Origin: Nemertoderma westbladi
Taxonomy: Eukaryota; Xenacoelomorpha; Nemertodermatida; Nemertodermatidae
Direction of reading: 5' to 3'
Length of the DNA: 64,000 nucleotides
Assembly (NCBI GenBank): GCA_032718475.1
Contig: JAUCBJ010000203.1
Coordinates: 1-64,000 of the forward strand
Positions 32,701 to 45,489 of the stretch are shown here, one piece after another (the first letter of the stretch is position 1; each line of letters starts with the position of its first letter). A program made the position numbers and the translations under genes. Under the pieces are notes generated by a model. That model was not told the origin of the DNA. It did no database searches and saw only the letters and a program-made list of their open reading frames with translations.

Positions 32701-35700
32701 TACAGTTCTGTACTAGAGGCCCTATATTGGTACTACAGTTCTGGACTATATTGGTACTTACAGTTCTGGACTATATTGGTACTACAGTTCTGGACTATAT
32801 TGGTACTTACAGTTCTGGACTATATGGACTACAGTTCTAGACTATATTGGTACTTACAGTTCTGTACTATATTGGTACTTACAGTTCTGGACTATATGGA
32901 CTACAGTTCTAGACTATATTGGTACTTACAGTTCTGTACTATATTGGTACTTACAGTTCTGGACTATATTGGTACTACAGTTCTGGACTATATTGGTACT
33001 TACAGTTCTGGACTATATGGACTACAGTTCTAGACTATATTGGTACTTACAGTTCTGTACTATATTGGTACTTACAGTTCTGGACTATATTGGTACTACA
33101 GTTCTGTACTATTAAACTATTGGTACTACAGTTCTAGACTATATTGGTACTTACAGTTCTGTACTATATTGGTACTTACAGTTCTGGACTAGAGGCCCTA
33201 TATTGGTACTACAGTTCTGGACTATATTGGTACTACAGTTCTGTACTATATTGGTACTACAGTTCTGGACTATATTGGTACTACAGTTCAGTACTATATT
33301 GGTACTACAGTTCTGGACTATATGGACTACAGTTCTGTACTAGAGGCCCTATATTGGTACTACAGTTCTGGACTATATTGGTACTACAGTTCTGTACTAT
33401 TAAACTATTGGTACTACAGTTCTGGACTATATTGGTACTACAGTTCTGTACTATTGGTACTACAGTTCTGGACTATATTAGTACTACAGTTCTGTACTAT
33501 ATTGGTACTACAGTTCTGTACTATATTGGTACTACAGTTCTGTACTATATTGGTACTTACAGTTCTGGACTATATTGGTACTACAGTTCTGTACTAGAGG
33601 CCCTATATTGGTACTACAGTTCTGGACTATATTGGTACTACAGTTCTGGACTATATTGGTACTACAGTTCTGGACTATATTGGTACTTACAGTTCTGTAC
33701 TATATTGGTACTTACAGTTCTGGACTATATTGGTACTACAGTTCTGGACTATATTGGTACTTACAGTTCTGGACTATATGGACTACAGTTCTAGACTATA
33801 TTGGTACTTACAGTTCTGTACTATATTGGTACTTACAGTTCTGGACTATATTGGTACTACAGTTCTGGACTATATTGGTACTACAGTTCTGTACTATTAA
33901 ACTATTGGTACTACAGTTCTAGACTATATTGGTACTACAGTTCTGTACTATTAAACTATTGGTACTACAGTTCTGGACTATATTGGTACTACAGTTCTGG
34001 ACTATATTGGTACTTACAGTTCTGGACTATATGGACTACAGTTCTAGACTATATTGGTACTTACAGTTCTGTACTATATTGGTACTTACAGTTCTGGACT
34101 ATATTGGTACTACAGTTCTGTACTATTAAACTATTGGTACTACAGTTCTAGACTATATTGGTACTTACAGTTCTGTACTATATTGGTACTTACAGTTCTG
34201 GACTAGAGGCCCTATATTGGTACTACAGTTCTGGACTATATTGGTACTACAGTTCTGGACTATATTGGTACTACAGTTCTGTACTATTGGTACTACAGTT
34301 CTGGACTATATTTGGTACTACAGTTCAGTACTATATTAGTACTACAGTTCTGTACTATATTGGTACTTACAGTTCTGTACTATAGGTACTACAGTTCTGT
34401 ACTATAGGTACTACAGTTCTGTACTATTGGTACTACAGTTCTGGACTATATTTGGTACTACAGTTCAGTACTATATTAGTACTACAGTTCTGTACTATAT
34501 TGGTACTACAGTTCTGTACTATTGGTACTACAGTTCTGGACTATATTTGGTACTACAGTTCAGTACTATATTAGTACTACAGTTCTGTACTATATTGGTA
34601 CTACAGTTCTGTACTAGAGGCCCTATATTGGTACTACAGTTCTGGACTATATTGGTACTACAGTTCTGGACTATATTGGTACTACAGTTCTGGACTATAT
34701 TGGTACTTACAGTTCTGGACTATATGGACTACAGTTCTAGACTATATTGGTACTTACAGTTCTGTACTATATTGGTACTTACAGTTCTGGACTATATTGG
34801 TACTACAGTTCTGTACTATTAAACTATTGGTACTACAGTTCTAGACTATATTGGTACTACAGTTCTGTACTATTAAACTATTGGTACTACAGTTCTGGAC
34901 TATATTGGTACTACAGTTCTGGACTATATTGGTACTTACAGTTCTGGACTATATGGACTACAGTTCTAGACTATATTGGTACTTACAGTTCTGTACTATA
35001 TTGGTACTTACAGTTCTGGACTATATTGGTACTACAGTTCTGTACTATTAAACTATTGGTACTACAGTTCTAGACTATATTGGTACTACAGTTCTGTACT
35101 ATTAAACTATTGGTACTACAGTTCTGGACTATATTGGTACTACAGTTCTGGACTATATTGGTACTTACAGTTCTGGACTATATGGACTACAGTTCTAGAC
35201 TATATTGGTACTTACAGTTCTGTACTATATTGGTACTACAGTTCTGGACTATATTGGTACTTACAGTTCTGGACTATATGGACTACAGTTCTAGACTATA
35301 TTGGTACTTATAGTTCTGTACTATATTGGTACTTACAGTTCTGGACTATATTGGTACTACAGTTCTAGACTATATTGGTACTTACAGTTCTGTACTATAT
35401 TGGTACTTACAGTTCTGGACTAGAGGCCCTATATTGGTACTACAGTTCTGGACTATATTGGTACTACAGTTCTGGACTATATTGGTACTACAGTTCTGTA
35501 CTATTGGTACTACAGTTCTGGACTATATTTGGTACTACAGTTCAGTACTATATTAGTACTACAGTTCTGTACTATATTGGTACTTACAGTTCTGTACTAT
35601 AGGTACTACAGTTCTGTACTATAGGTACTACAGTTCTGTACTATTGGTACTACAGTTCTGGACTATATTTGGTACTACAGTTCAGTACTATATTAGTACT

Positions 35701-35961
35701 ACAGTTCTGTACTATATTGGTACTACAGTTCTGTACTATTGGTACTACAGTTCTGGACTATATTTGGTACTACAGTTCAGTACTATATTAGTACTACAGT
35801 TCTGTACTATATTGGTACTACAGTTCTGTACTAGAGGCCCTATATTGGTACTACAGTTCTGGACTATATTGGTACTACAGTTCTGGACTATATTGGTACT
35901 ACAGTTCTGGACTATATTGGTACTTACAGTTCTGGACTATATGGACTACAGTTCTAGACTA
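29795..35961 (+). repeat. 6,167-bp duplication, left copy
   Basis: Directly adjacent to its second copy at a constant offset of 6167 bp. Rare private variants sit at matching places in both: GGTACTATAGTTC (30104/36271), ACTATAGTGG (30492/36659), TTACAGGTCTG (30784/36951), CAGTTTTGTAC (32680/38847), GTACTATAGGTAC (34378/40545) and CTTATAGTTC (35306/41473). I saw no difference in the segments compared. Confidence 0.9.
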
Positions 35962-36000
35962 TATTGGTACTTACAGTTCTGTACTATATGGACTACAGTT
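34158..36000 (+). repeat. 1,217-bp inner duplication
   Basis: Variant order beginning at 34158 and 34427 recurs at 35375 and 35644 (offset 1217), including the double GTACTATAGG run. The whole arrangement is then repeated 6167 bp downstream, so the inner duplication predates the outer one. Confidence 0.75.
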
Positions 36001-39000
36001 CTGTACTAGAGGCCCTATATTGGTACTACAGTTCAGTACTATATTAGTACTACAGTTCTGTACTATATTGGTACTACAGTTCTGGACTATATTGGTACTT
36101 ACAGTTCTGGACTATATTGGTACTTACAGTTCTGTACTATTGGTACTACAGTTCTGGACTATATTGGTACTTACAGTTCTGTACTATATGGACTACAGTT
36201 CTGGACTATATTGGTACTACAGTTCTGTACTATTGGTACTACAGTTCTGTACTAGAGGCCCTATATTGGTACTATAGTTCTGTACTAGAGGCCCTATATT
36301 GGTACTACAGTTCAGTACTATATTAGTACTACAGTTCTGTACTATATTGGTACTACAGTTCTGTACTAGAGGCCCTATATTGGTACTTACAGTTCTGTAC
36401 TATTGGTACTACAGTTCTGGACTATATTGGTACTATAGTTCTGTACTATTGGTACTACAGTTCTGGACTATATTGGTACTTACAGTTCTGTACTATATTG
36501 GTACTACAGTTCTGGACTATATTGGTACTTACAGTTCTGTACTATTGGTACTACAGTTCTGGACTATATTGGTACTACAGTTCTGTACTATTGGTACTAC
36601 AGTTCTGGACTATATTGGTACTTACAGTTCTGGACTATATTGGTACTACAGTTCTGTACTATAGTGGTACTACAGTTCTGTACTAGAGGCCCTATATTGG
36701 TACTACAGTTCTGGACTATATTGGTACTACAGTTCTGGACTATATTAGTACTACAGTTCTGTACTATATTGGTACTACAGTTCTGGACTATATTGGTACT
36801 ACAGTTCTGGACTATATTGGTACTACAGTTCTGTACTATATGGACTACAGTTCTGTACTAGAGGCCCTATATTGGTACTACAGTTCAGTACTATATTAGT
36901 ACTACAGTTCTGGACTATATTGGTACTACAGTTCTGGACTATATTGGTACTTACAGGTCTGTACTATATTGGTACTACAGTTCTGGACTATATTGGTACT
37001 TACAGTTCTGTACTATATTTGGTACTACAGTTCTGTACTATATGGACTACAGTTCTGTACTAGAGGCCCTATATTGGTACTACAGTTCAGTACTATATTA
37101 GTACTACAGTTCTGTACTATATTGGTACTACAGTTCTGGACTATATTGGTACTACAGTTCTGGACTATATTGGTACTACAGTTCTGTACTATATGGACTA
37201 CAGTTCTGTACTAGAGGCCCTATATTGGTACTACAGTTCAGTACTATATTGGTACTACAGTTCTGGACTATATTGGTACTACAGTTCTGGACTATATTGG
37301 TACTTACAGTTCTGTACTATTGGTACTACAGTTCTGGACTATATTGGTACTACAGTTCTGTACTATATGGACTACAGTTCTGTACTAGAGGCCCTATATT
37401 GGTACTACAGTTCAGTACTATATTAGTACTACAGTTCTGTACTATATTGGTACTACAGTTCTGGACTATATTGGTACTTACAGTTCTGGACTATATTGGT
37501 ACTTACAGTTCTGTACTATTGGTACTACAGTTCTGGACTATATTGGTACTTACAGTTCTGTACTATATGGACTACAGTTCTGGACTATATTGGTACTACA
37601 GTTCTGTACTATATTGGTACTACAGTTCTGTACTATATTGGTACTACAGTTCTGTACTAGAGGCCCTATATTGGTACTACAGTTCTGTACTATATTGGTA
37701 CTTACAGTTCTGGACTATATTGGTACTACAGTTCTGGACTATATTGGTACTACAGTTCTGTACTATTGGTACTACAGTTCTGGACTATATTTGGTACTAC
37801 AGTTCAGTACTATATTAGTACTACAGTTCTGTACTATATTGGTACTACAGTTCTGTACTAGAGGCCCTATATTGGTACTACAGTTCTGGACTATATTGGT
37901 ACTACAGTTCTGGACTATATTGGTACTACAGTTCTGGACTATATTGGTACTACAGTTCTGTACTATTGGTACTACAGTTCTAGACTATATTGGTACTTAC
38001 AGTTCTGGACTATATTGGTACTACAGTTCTGTACTAGAGGCCCTATATTGGTACTACAGTTCTGGACTATATTGGTACTACAGTTCTGGACTATATTGGT
38101 ACTACAGTTCTGTACTATATTGGTACTACAGTTCTGTACTATATTGGTACTTACAGTTCTGTACTAGAGGCCCTATATTGGTACTACAGTTCTGGACTAT
38201 ATTGGTACTACAGTTCTGGACTATATTGGTACTACAGTTCTGTACTATTGGTACTACAGTTCTGGACTATATTTGGTACTACAGTTCAGTACTATATTGG
38301 TACTACAGTTCTGTACTAGAGGCCCTATATTGGTACTACAGTTCTGGACTATATTGGTACTTACAGTTCTGTACTATATGGACTACAGTTCTGTACTATA
38401 TTGGTACTACAGTTCTGGACTATATTGGTACTACAGTTCTGTACTATTGGTACTACAGTTCTGGACTATATTTGGTACTACAGTTCAGTACTATATTAGT
38501 ACTACAGTTCTGTACTATATTGGTACTACAGTTCTGTACTAGAGGCCCTATATTGGTACTACAGTTCTGGACTATATTGGTACTACAGTTCTGGACTATA
38601 TTGGTACTACAGTTCTGTACTATTGGTACTACAGTTCTGGACTATATTTGGTACTACAGTTCAGTACTATATTAGTACTACAGTTCTGTACTATATTGGT
38701 ACTACAGTTCTGTACTATTGGTACTACAGTTCTGGACTATATTGGTACTACAGTTCTGGACTATATTGGTACTACAGTTCTGTACTATTGGTACTACAGT
38801 TCTGGACTATATTTGGTACTACAGTTCAGTACTATATTAGTACTACAGTTTTGTACTATATTGGTACTACAGTTCTGTACTAGAGGCCCTATATTGGTAC
38901 TACAGTTCTGGACTATATTGGTACTTACAGTTCTGGACTATATTGGTACTACAGTTCTGGACTATATTGGTACTTACAGTTCTGGACTATATGGACTACA

Positions 39001-42000
39001 GTTCTAGACTATATTGGTACTTACAGTTCTGTACTATATTGGTACTTACAGTTCTGGACTATATGGACTACAGTTCTAGACTATATTGGTACTTACAGTT
39101 CTGTACTATATTGGTACTTACAGTTCTGGACTATATTGGTACTACAGTTCTGGACTATATTGGTACTTACAGTTCTGGACTATATGGACTACAGTTCTAG
39201 ACTATATTGGTACTTACAGTTCTGTACTATATTGGTACTTACAGTTCTGGACTATATTGGTACTACAGTTCTGTACTATTAAACTATTGGTACTACAGTT
39301 CTAGACTATATTGGTACTTACAGTTCTGTACTATATTGGTACTTACAGTTCTGGACTAGAGGCCCTATATTGGTACTACAGTTCTGGACTATATTGGTAC
39401 TACAGTTCTGTACTATATTGGTACTACAGTTCTGGACTATATTGGTACTACAGTTCAGTACTATATTGGTACTACAGTTCTGGACTATATGGACTACAGT
39501 TCTGTACTAGAGGCCCTATATTGGTACTACAGTTCTGGACTATATTGGTACTACAGTTCTGTACTATTAAACTATTGGTACTACAGTTCTGGACTATATT
39601 GGTACTACAGTTCTGTACTATTGGTACTACAGTTCTGGACTATATTAGTACTACAGTTCTGTACTATATTGGTACTACAGTTCTGTACTATATTGGTACT
39701 ACAGTTCTGTACTATATTGGTACTTACAGTTCTGGACTATATTGGTACTACAGTTCTGTACTAGAGGCCCTATATTGGTACTACAGTTCTGGACTATATT
39801 GGTACTACAGTTCTGGACTATATTGGTACTACAGTTCTGGACTATATTGGTACTTACAGTTCTGTACTATATTGGTACTTACAGTTCTGGACTATATTGG
39901 TACTACAGTTCTGGACTATATTGGTACTTACAGTTCTGGACTATATGGACTACAGTTCTAGACTATATTGGTACTTACAGTTCTGTACTATATTGGTACT
40001 TACAGTTCTGGACTATATTGGTACTACAGTTCTGGACTATATTGGTACTACAGTTCTGTACTATTAAACTATTGGTACTACAGTTCTAGACTATATTGGT
40101 ACTACAGTTCTGTACTATTAAACTATTGGTACTACAGTTCTGGACTATATTGGTACTACAGTTCTGGACTATATTGGTACTTACAGTTCTGGACTATATG
40201 GACTACAGTTCTAGACTATATTGGTACTTACAGTTCTGTACTATATTGGTACTTACAGTTCTGGACTATATTGGTACTACAGTTCTGTACTATTAAACTA
40301 TTGGTACTACAGTTCTAGACTATATTGGTACTTACAGTTCTGTACTATATTGGTACTTACAGTTCTGGACTAGAGGCCCTATATTGGTACTACAGTTCTG
40401 GACTATATTGGTACTACAGTTCTGGACTATATTGGTACTACAGTTCTGTACTATTGGTACTACAGTTCTGGACTATATTTGGTACTACAGTTCAGTACTA
40501 TATTAGTACTACAGTTCTGTACTATATTGGTACTTACAGTTCTGTACTATAGGTACTACAGTTCTGTACTATAGGTACTACAGTTCTGTACTATTGGTAC
40601 TACAGTTCTGGACTATATTTGGTACTACAGTTCAGTACTATATTAGTACTACAGTTCTGTACTATATTGGTACTACAGTTCTGTACTATTGGTACTACAG
40701 TTCTGGACTATATTTGGTACTACAGTTCAGTACTATATTAGTACTACAGTTCTGTACTATATTGGTACTACAGTTCTGTACTAGAGGCCCTATATTGGTA
40801 CTACAGTTCTGGACTATATTGGTACTACAGTTCTGGACTATATTGGTACTACAGTTCTGGACTATATTGGTACTTACAGTTCTGGACTATATGGACTACA
40901 GTTCTAGACTATATTGGTACTTACAGTTCTGTACTATATTGGTACTTACAGTTCTGGACTATATTGGTACTACAGTTCTGTACTATTAAACTATTGGTAC
41001 TACAGTTCTAGACTATATTGGTACTACAGTTCTGTACTATTAAACTATTGGTACTACAGTTCTGGACTATATTGGTACTACAGTTCTGGACTATATTGGT
41101 ACTTACAGTTCTGGACTATATGGACTACAGTTCTAGACTATATTGGTACTTACAGTTCTGTACTATATTGGTACTTACAGTTCTGGACTATATTGGTACT
41201 ACAGTTCTGTACTATTAAACTATTGGTACTACAGTTCTAGACTATATTGGTACTACAGTTCTGTACTATTAAACTATTGGTACTACAGTTCTGGACTATA
41301 TTGGTACTACAGTTCTGGACTATATTGGTACTTACAGTTCTGGACTATATGGACTACAGTTCTAGACTATATTGGTACTTACAGTTCTGTACTATATTGG
41401 TACTACAGTTCTGGACTATATTGGTACTTACAGTTCTGGACTATATGGACTACAGTTCTAGACTATATTGGTACTTATAGTTCTGTACTATATTGGTACT
41501 TACAGTTCTGGACTATATTGGTACTACAGTTCTAGACTATATTGGTACTTACAGTTCTGTACTATATTGGTACTTACAGTTCTGGACTAGAGGCCCTATA
41601 TTGGTACTACAGTTCTGGACTATATTGGTACTACAGTTCTGGACTATATTGGTACTACAGTTCTGTACTATTGGTACTACAGTTCTGGACTATATTTGGT
41701 ACTACAGTTCAGTACTATATTAGTACTACAGTTCTGTACTATATTGGTACTTACAGTTCTGTACTATAGGTACTACAGTTCTGTACTATAGGTACTACAG
41801 TTCTGTACTATTGGTACTACAGTTCTGGACTATATTTGGTACTACAGTTCAGTACTATATTAGTACTACAGTTCTGTACTATATTGGTACTACAGTTCTG
41901 TACTATTGGTACTACAGTTCTGGACTATATTTGGTACTACAGTTCAGTACTATATTAGTACTACAGTTCTGTACTATATTGGTACTACAGTTCTGTACTA

Positions 42001-42130
42001 GAGGCCCTATATTGGTACTACAGTTCTGGACTATATTGGTACTACAGTTCTGGACTATATTGGTACTACAGTTCTGGACTATATTGGTACTTACAGTTCT
42101 GGACTATATGGACTACAGTTCTAGACTATA
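35962..42130 (+). repeat. 6,167-bp duplication, right copy
   Basis: Second copy of the 29795-35961 segment. It continues after 42130 into sequence like that following 34747, which is explained by an inner 1217-bp duplication. The near-absence of differences means either a very recent event or an assembly duplication. Confidence 0.9.
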
Positions 42131-42708
42131 TTGGTACTTACAGTTCTGTACTATATTGGTACTTACAGTTCTGGACTATATTGGTACTACAGTTCTGTAC
42201 TATTAAACTATTGGTACTACAGTTCTAGACTATATTGGTACTACAGTTCTGTACTATTAAACTATTGGTACTACAGTTCTGGACTATATTGGTACTACAG
42301 TTCTGGACTATATTGGTACTTACAGTTCTGGACTATATGGACTACAGTTCTAGACTATATTGGTACTTACAGTTCTGTACTATATTGGTACTTACAGTTC
42401 TGGACTATATTGGTACTACAGTTCTGTACTATTAAACTATTGGTACTACAGTTCTAGACTATATTGGTACTTACAGTTCTGTACTATATTGGTACTTACA
42501 GTTCTGGACTATATTGGCACTACAGTTCTGTACTATTAAACTATTGGTACTACAGTTCTAGACTATATTGGTACTTACAGTTCTGTACTATATTGGTACT
42601 TACAGTTCTGGACTATATGGACTACAGTTCTGGACTATATGGACTACAGTTCTAGACTATATCGGTACTTACAGTTCTGGACTACATTGGTACTACAGTT
42701 CTGTACTA

Positions 42709-44270
42709 TAAACAAACGGTACTGGACGACTCCAAACACCTTGTTCTACAAACGTTTTCCTCTCAAAAATTCAATTTTTTATTAAAATTAGAGTCATTTC
42801 GTAAAATGACATTTCACGGGATTTTAATCAAACATACAGTACAAAATGTATTTCTCTACGTAAAACAACACATTAGGTTATGGATATATGAATTAATATA
42901 AAAACAATAATATAAAGAAAACCTATGAATAAATCTTTACTAGTAACCCAAGGAGCCCTATCCAAGGCGTGTAACAATGCACTTGAGTTTTTCTTTATTA
43001 AAGCGACTCATACCGTAAACATAAAGTTTACCAAAGAAGACCATGAATTACAGTAAAACGTTTTAATGAAAATGTGAGCATTAGTATAGCAGATATAAAC
43101 AGCATAAAATTGTTAGACTTTGACCACTTTTAATTACATATAGAGCGATAGAATCTAGGCCTACACTCAGTGATGAAATCACGCGAAGTGGTACTGCAAT
43201 AGACTAAACTGGTCAATGATTATATTGTTAGTCATTGCGCTTTCTGCATTCTGATAAAGTACCAAAACTGTTTGCAGACTTATTTAATAACCTCACCGGG
43301 CGGGGCTTTTGAATAAACTGATTAATACAAAAAAAAACTGAAGAACCAAAAAGTGATAGTGATCTGACCGCGCCGCTACTACAGTTGGCCAAAATACCCC
43401 AAAAGTGACTTGTTTAATTTTTTCTGAAAACTAGCCCATGTTGAAGAACGTATTTGAAAACATGGGGCGATTTTTAATATTAGTCATGTATTAGCATAGG
43501 CATAAACATCATATTGCTAAGAAATAAATGATATTTCAAAATTTGATAAGCTGCGCTATTTTTCCTTCGTCATCTTGTTTTCTCAGAATTGATCCACTAC
43601 TATAGCACTTATAACCGGTAAATTATAAAGATGCCCTTTTGTGCCCCTTTTGAGAATTTAGCTTTTAAAAATAAAAATGTACACTATATTAATAATAATA
43701 AAATAAATATTTTTATAGCGCCAACGTTATGGTATAGTATTCTGTAAGCAATCTCTGCGGAGCACAGTGAGAAATTAGCTACAATACTGTATGTTAAACA
43801 TACTTAAAAGTTAGTGCGTTAAAAAAAATATATGTTAAAATAAAATAAAATATACCGTATATAAAACCAATTGCTACGACGTAGGTCTACATACTTAAAA
43901 GGGAGTTAATTAAAACAAAAAGTTCGGTGAAAATGTTGACTGAAAAAAGTTATAGCTGAGAGAACATATGTGTTTTTAGTTTTGATTTAAAAACTGTGGT
44001 TGAATGAATTTCTCCTATCAACGTCGGTCTGTTATTCCACAGGCGAGATGCGCATATCTCAAACTCACGCCATCCGATAGTGTAGCAGCGGATTCGTGGC
44101 TCCCTCAGTGTAATGGTTGTGCAGCTTCTGGTAACGAGACGCTCGCGTTTGACTTTCCCAAGTCAAACTATCCCAAAAATTTGTAAATAATATTAATTTA
44201 TAGTCAATTAGGGCTAGGGAGTTATTGATGCTACTTGTAATTATTAATTACTGCCTGACATCCCCTCCCC
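42709..44270. other. AT-rich intergenic region
   Basis: No gene recognised. Mostly A/T-rich DNA with oligo-A and oligo-T runs. A short open frame at 44004-44186 has no recognisable domain and is probably chance. Confidence 0.6.
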
Positions 44271-44367
44271 AGCCTCTCTAAGCGGATGCTACATAGCAAC
44301 ACCAAGCAACGTAGTAACTAATTGATTCTGATTGACTGGCCCAGTATTTCGTTTAAGCCTGTTTTAA

Positions 44368-44400
44368 GGGGGATGGGGGGGGGAGGGGGGTACACCCCCC
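44368..44400. repeat. G-tract/C-tract inverted repeat
   Basis: Interrupted G runs are followed by TACA and then a C run (GGGGGGTACACCCCCC at the centre), giving a short hairpin. It is one of several G/C tracts between 44.3 and 50.9 kb. Confidence 0.7.
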
Positions 44401-44744
44401 TATGGACCTATTTTGCAAATGGCTATAATTTCTGCTTGTGTGTAGTTTTGTATATTTTATACCTTTCGGGGGATTAACATATGGCCAAAGATTGGGCTCA
44501 AACAAAAATTTTCAAATTTGCGTCGCCCTCTAGCGGCCACCAGCGAATTTGTTAATTTCACTAAAAACACTAACTAATCTTACAATTTTGGGCGAAAATT
44601 TTTCAAGATTCAAGAACAAATTTAATTTTGGCGTTTTGATTTGATATCACATACCATTTCATGATTTCTTAATAAATAGTCATGGAATAATGAGACAACC
44701 TTAACAAACTATCAAATTTATATAAAAGTTTCCACATATTTTTA

Positions 44745-45030
44745 TAATAAGCCTTTACACAGAACATTAAGCTTTGCGCAGCACGTGAAGGTATCACATA
44801 GCACTTAAAGTTTTCATACAGCTCGTTAATAAATCGAGCAACTCGGAAAGCCTTTTGATCAGAATGAGAAGCCTTCACGCGGTACATAAAATGATCATGC
44901 AGCACATGAAGACTTCGCGCAGGGAGTCCGGACAATTTCGACCCGGACAATTGCGACGCGGTCAATTGCGACCCATTAAATAAAAATTATAGGTCGCAAT
45001 TGTCCTAACATCTTCGCGCAGCACGTGAAT
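44745..45030. repeat. degenerate repeats around TTCGCGCAGCACGTGAA
   Basis: Variants of GCGCAGCACGTGAAG occur at about 44775 (TTGCGCAGCACGTGAAG), 44898-44922 and 45013-45029, with weaker relatives between. A reverse-complement relative (CTCGTGCTGCGCGAAGG) occurs near 63531, so this is a dispersed motif. Confidence 0.55.
44923..45011. mobile_element. 89-bp inverted-repeat insertion, possible MITE
   Basis: The segment contains three GGACAATT/GTCAATT GCGAC motifs in one orientation and GGTCGCAATTGTCC in the other, forming a hairpin around an AT-rich loop. It is flanked by CTTCGCGCAG on both sides (44913-44922 and 45012-45021), compatible with a target duplication, although the flank belongs to a local repeat and could match for that reason. 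Confidence 0.45.
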
Positions 45031-45098
45031 TATTCTCAAAAAAAAATCCCACAGCAAACATTTCAGATTGCTTATTTTATGCTCTTTTTAATATTTCG

Positions 45099-45213
45099 AT
45101 GGACACACAAACAGAGGAAAAACCAGCTAAGCCGTTTCCAGATTTGAAGTCCTCATTAAATTCTGCTCTAGATGAAATAAAAAAAACAAAAAAACCCGAA
45201 AATTTTGACATGA
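45099..45213 (+). other. exon-like open frame, unidentified
   Basis: An ATG-initiated frame encodes about 38 hydrophilic, Lys/Glu-rich residues (MDTQTEEKPAKPF..., then LNSALDEIKKTKK) before running into the G tract at 45214. The composition looks more protein-like than surrounding frames, but no family is recognised and no convincing splice sites or continuation were found. It may be a remnant of a transposon ORF or of a lost exon. Confidence 0.2.
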
Positions 45214-45249
45214 GGGGGGGGGGGGGGGGGGTAACCCCCCCCCCCCCCC
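45214..45249. repeat. G18-TAA-C15 perfect hairpin
   Basis: A run of 18 G, the trinucleotide TAA, then 15 C: a near-perfect inverted repeat with a 3-nt loop and quadruplex potential on one strand. Run lengths may be inexact in the assembly. Confidence 0.8.
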
Positions 45250-45489
45250 TTAGTAAAGGGCTGGAACATTGTTTGTTGTCTTATTATTGTAGCAGAATAA
45301 TTCGGCAATGAATAACTACCTATTCAATATATTGAATGTGAATGTATTATAATAAAAATTTAATAAAATAAAACAATTCGAATGAGATACGTTCTGCATG
45401 ATATGTAAATATCTCTTCTTTTACTGCATTATAATAATACTAATACCTATATAAATAATAATGTACAGAAGAGAACTCCACCAGTTTAT

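Larger units (their letters stand above)
365..42708 (+). repeat. 24-bp satellite DNA array, 42.3 kb
   Basis: Continuous tandem array. The base monomer is 24 bp: GGTACTACAGTTCT, then GGAC or GTAC, then TATATT. Recurrent variants are a 33-bp form with TAGAGGCCC inserted after GTAC, a 22-bp form (TACTATTGG), 25-bp forms (ATATTTGG or GTACTTACAG), CAGTAC for CTGTAC, TATATGGAC, TATTAGTAC, TAGAC and, only in the right quarter, GTACTATTAAACTATTGG. At about 24-25 bp per unit there are roughly 1,700 units. No unrelated insertion was seen anywhere in the block. The right edge (about 42655-42708) carries diverged monomers (ATATCGG, CTACATT), as expected of an array margin. The plus strand has no stop in any frame of the base monomer, which produces long but non-genic open frames. 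The period, length and homogenised blocks point to a satellite evolving by unequal exchange or amplification. Confidence 0.98.

Noticed and set aside
366-42655. Dozens of long plus-strand open frames, up to about 480 codons, as protein genes
   Set aside because: They are frame readings of a 24-bp satellite, mostly start at TTG, overlap in all frames and lack any non-repeat sequence.
365-42708. CRISPR-like array
   Set aside because: Units are contiguous near-identical monomers without unique spacers, and the context is eukaryotic.
365-42708. Telomeric repeat tract
   Set aside because: The monomer is unrelated to TTAGG or TTAGGG and unique sequence lies on both sides.
44669-44965. 98-residue minus-strand open frame as a gene
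   Set aside because: It overlaps the CGCGCAGCACGTG repeat region and has no recognisable domain.
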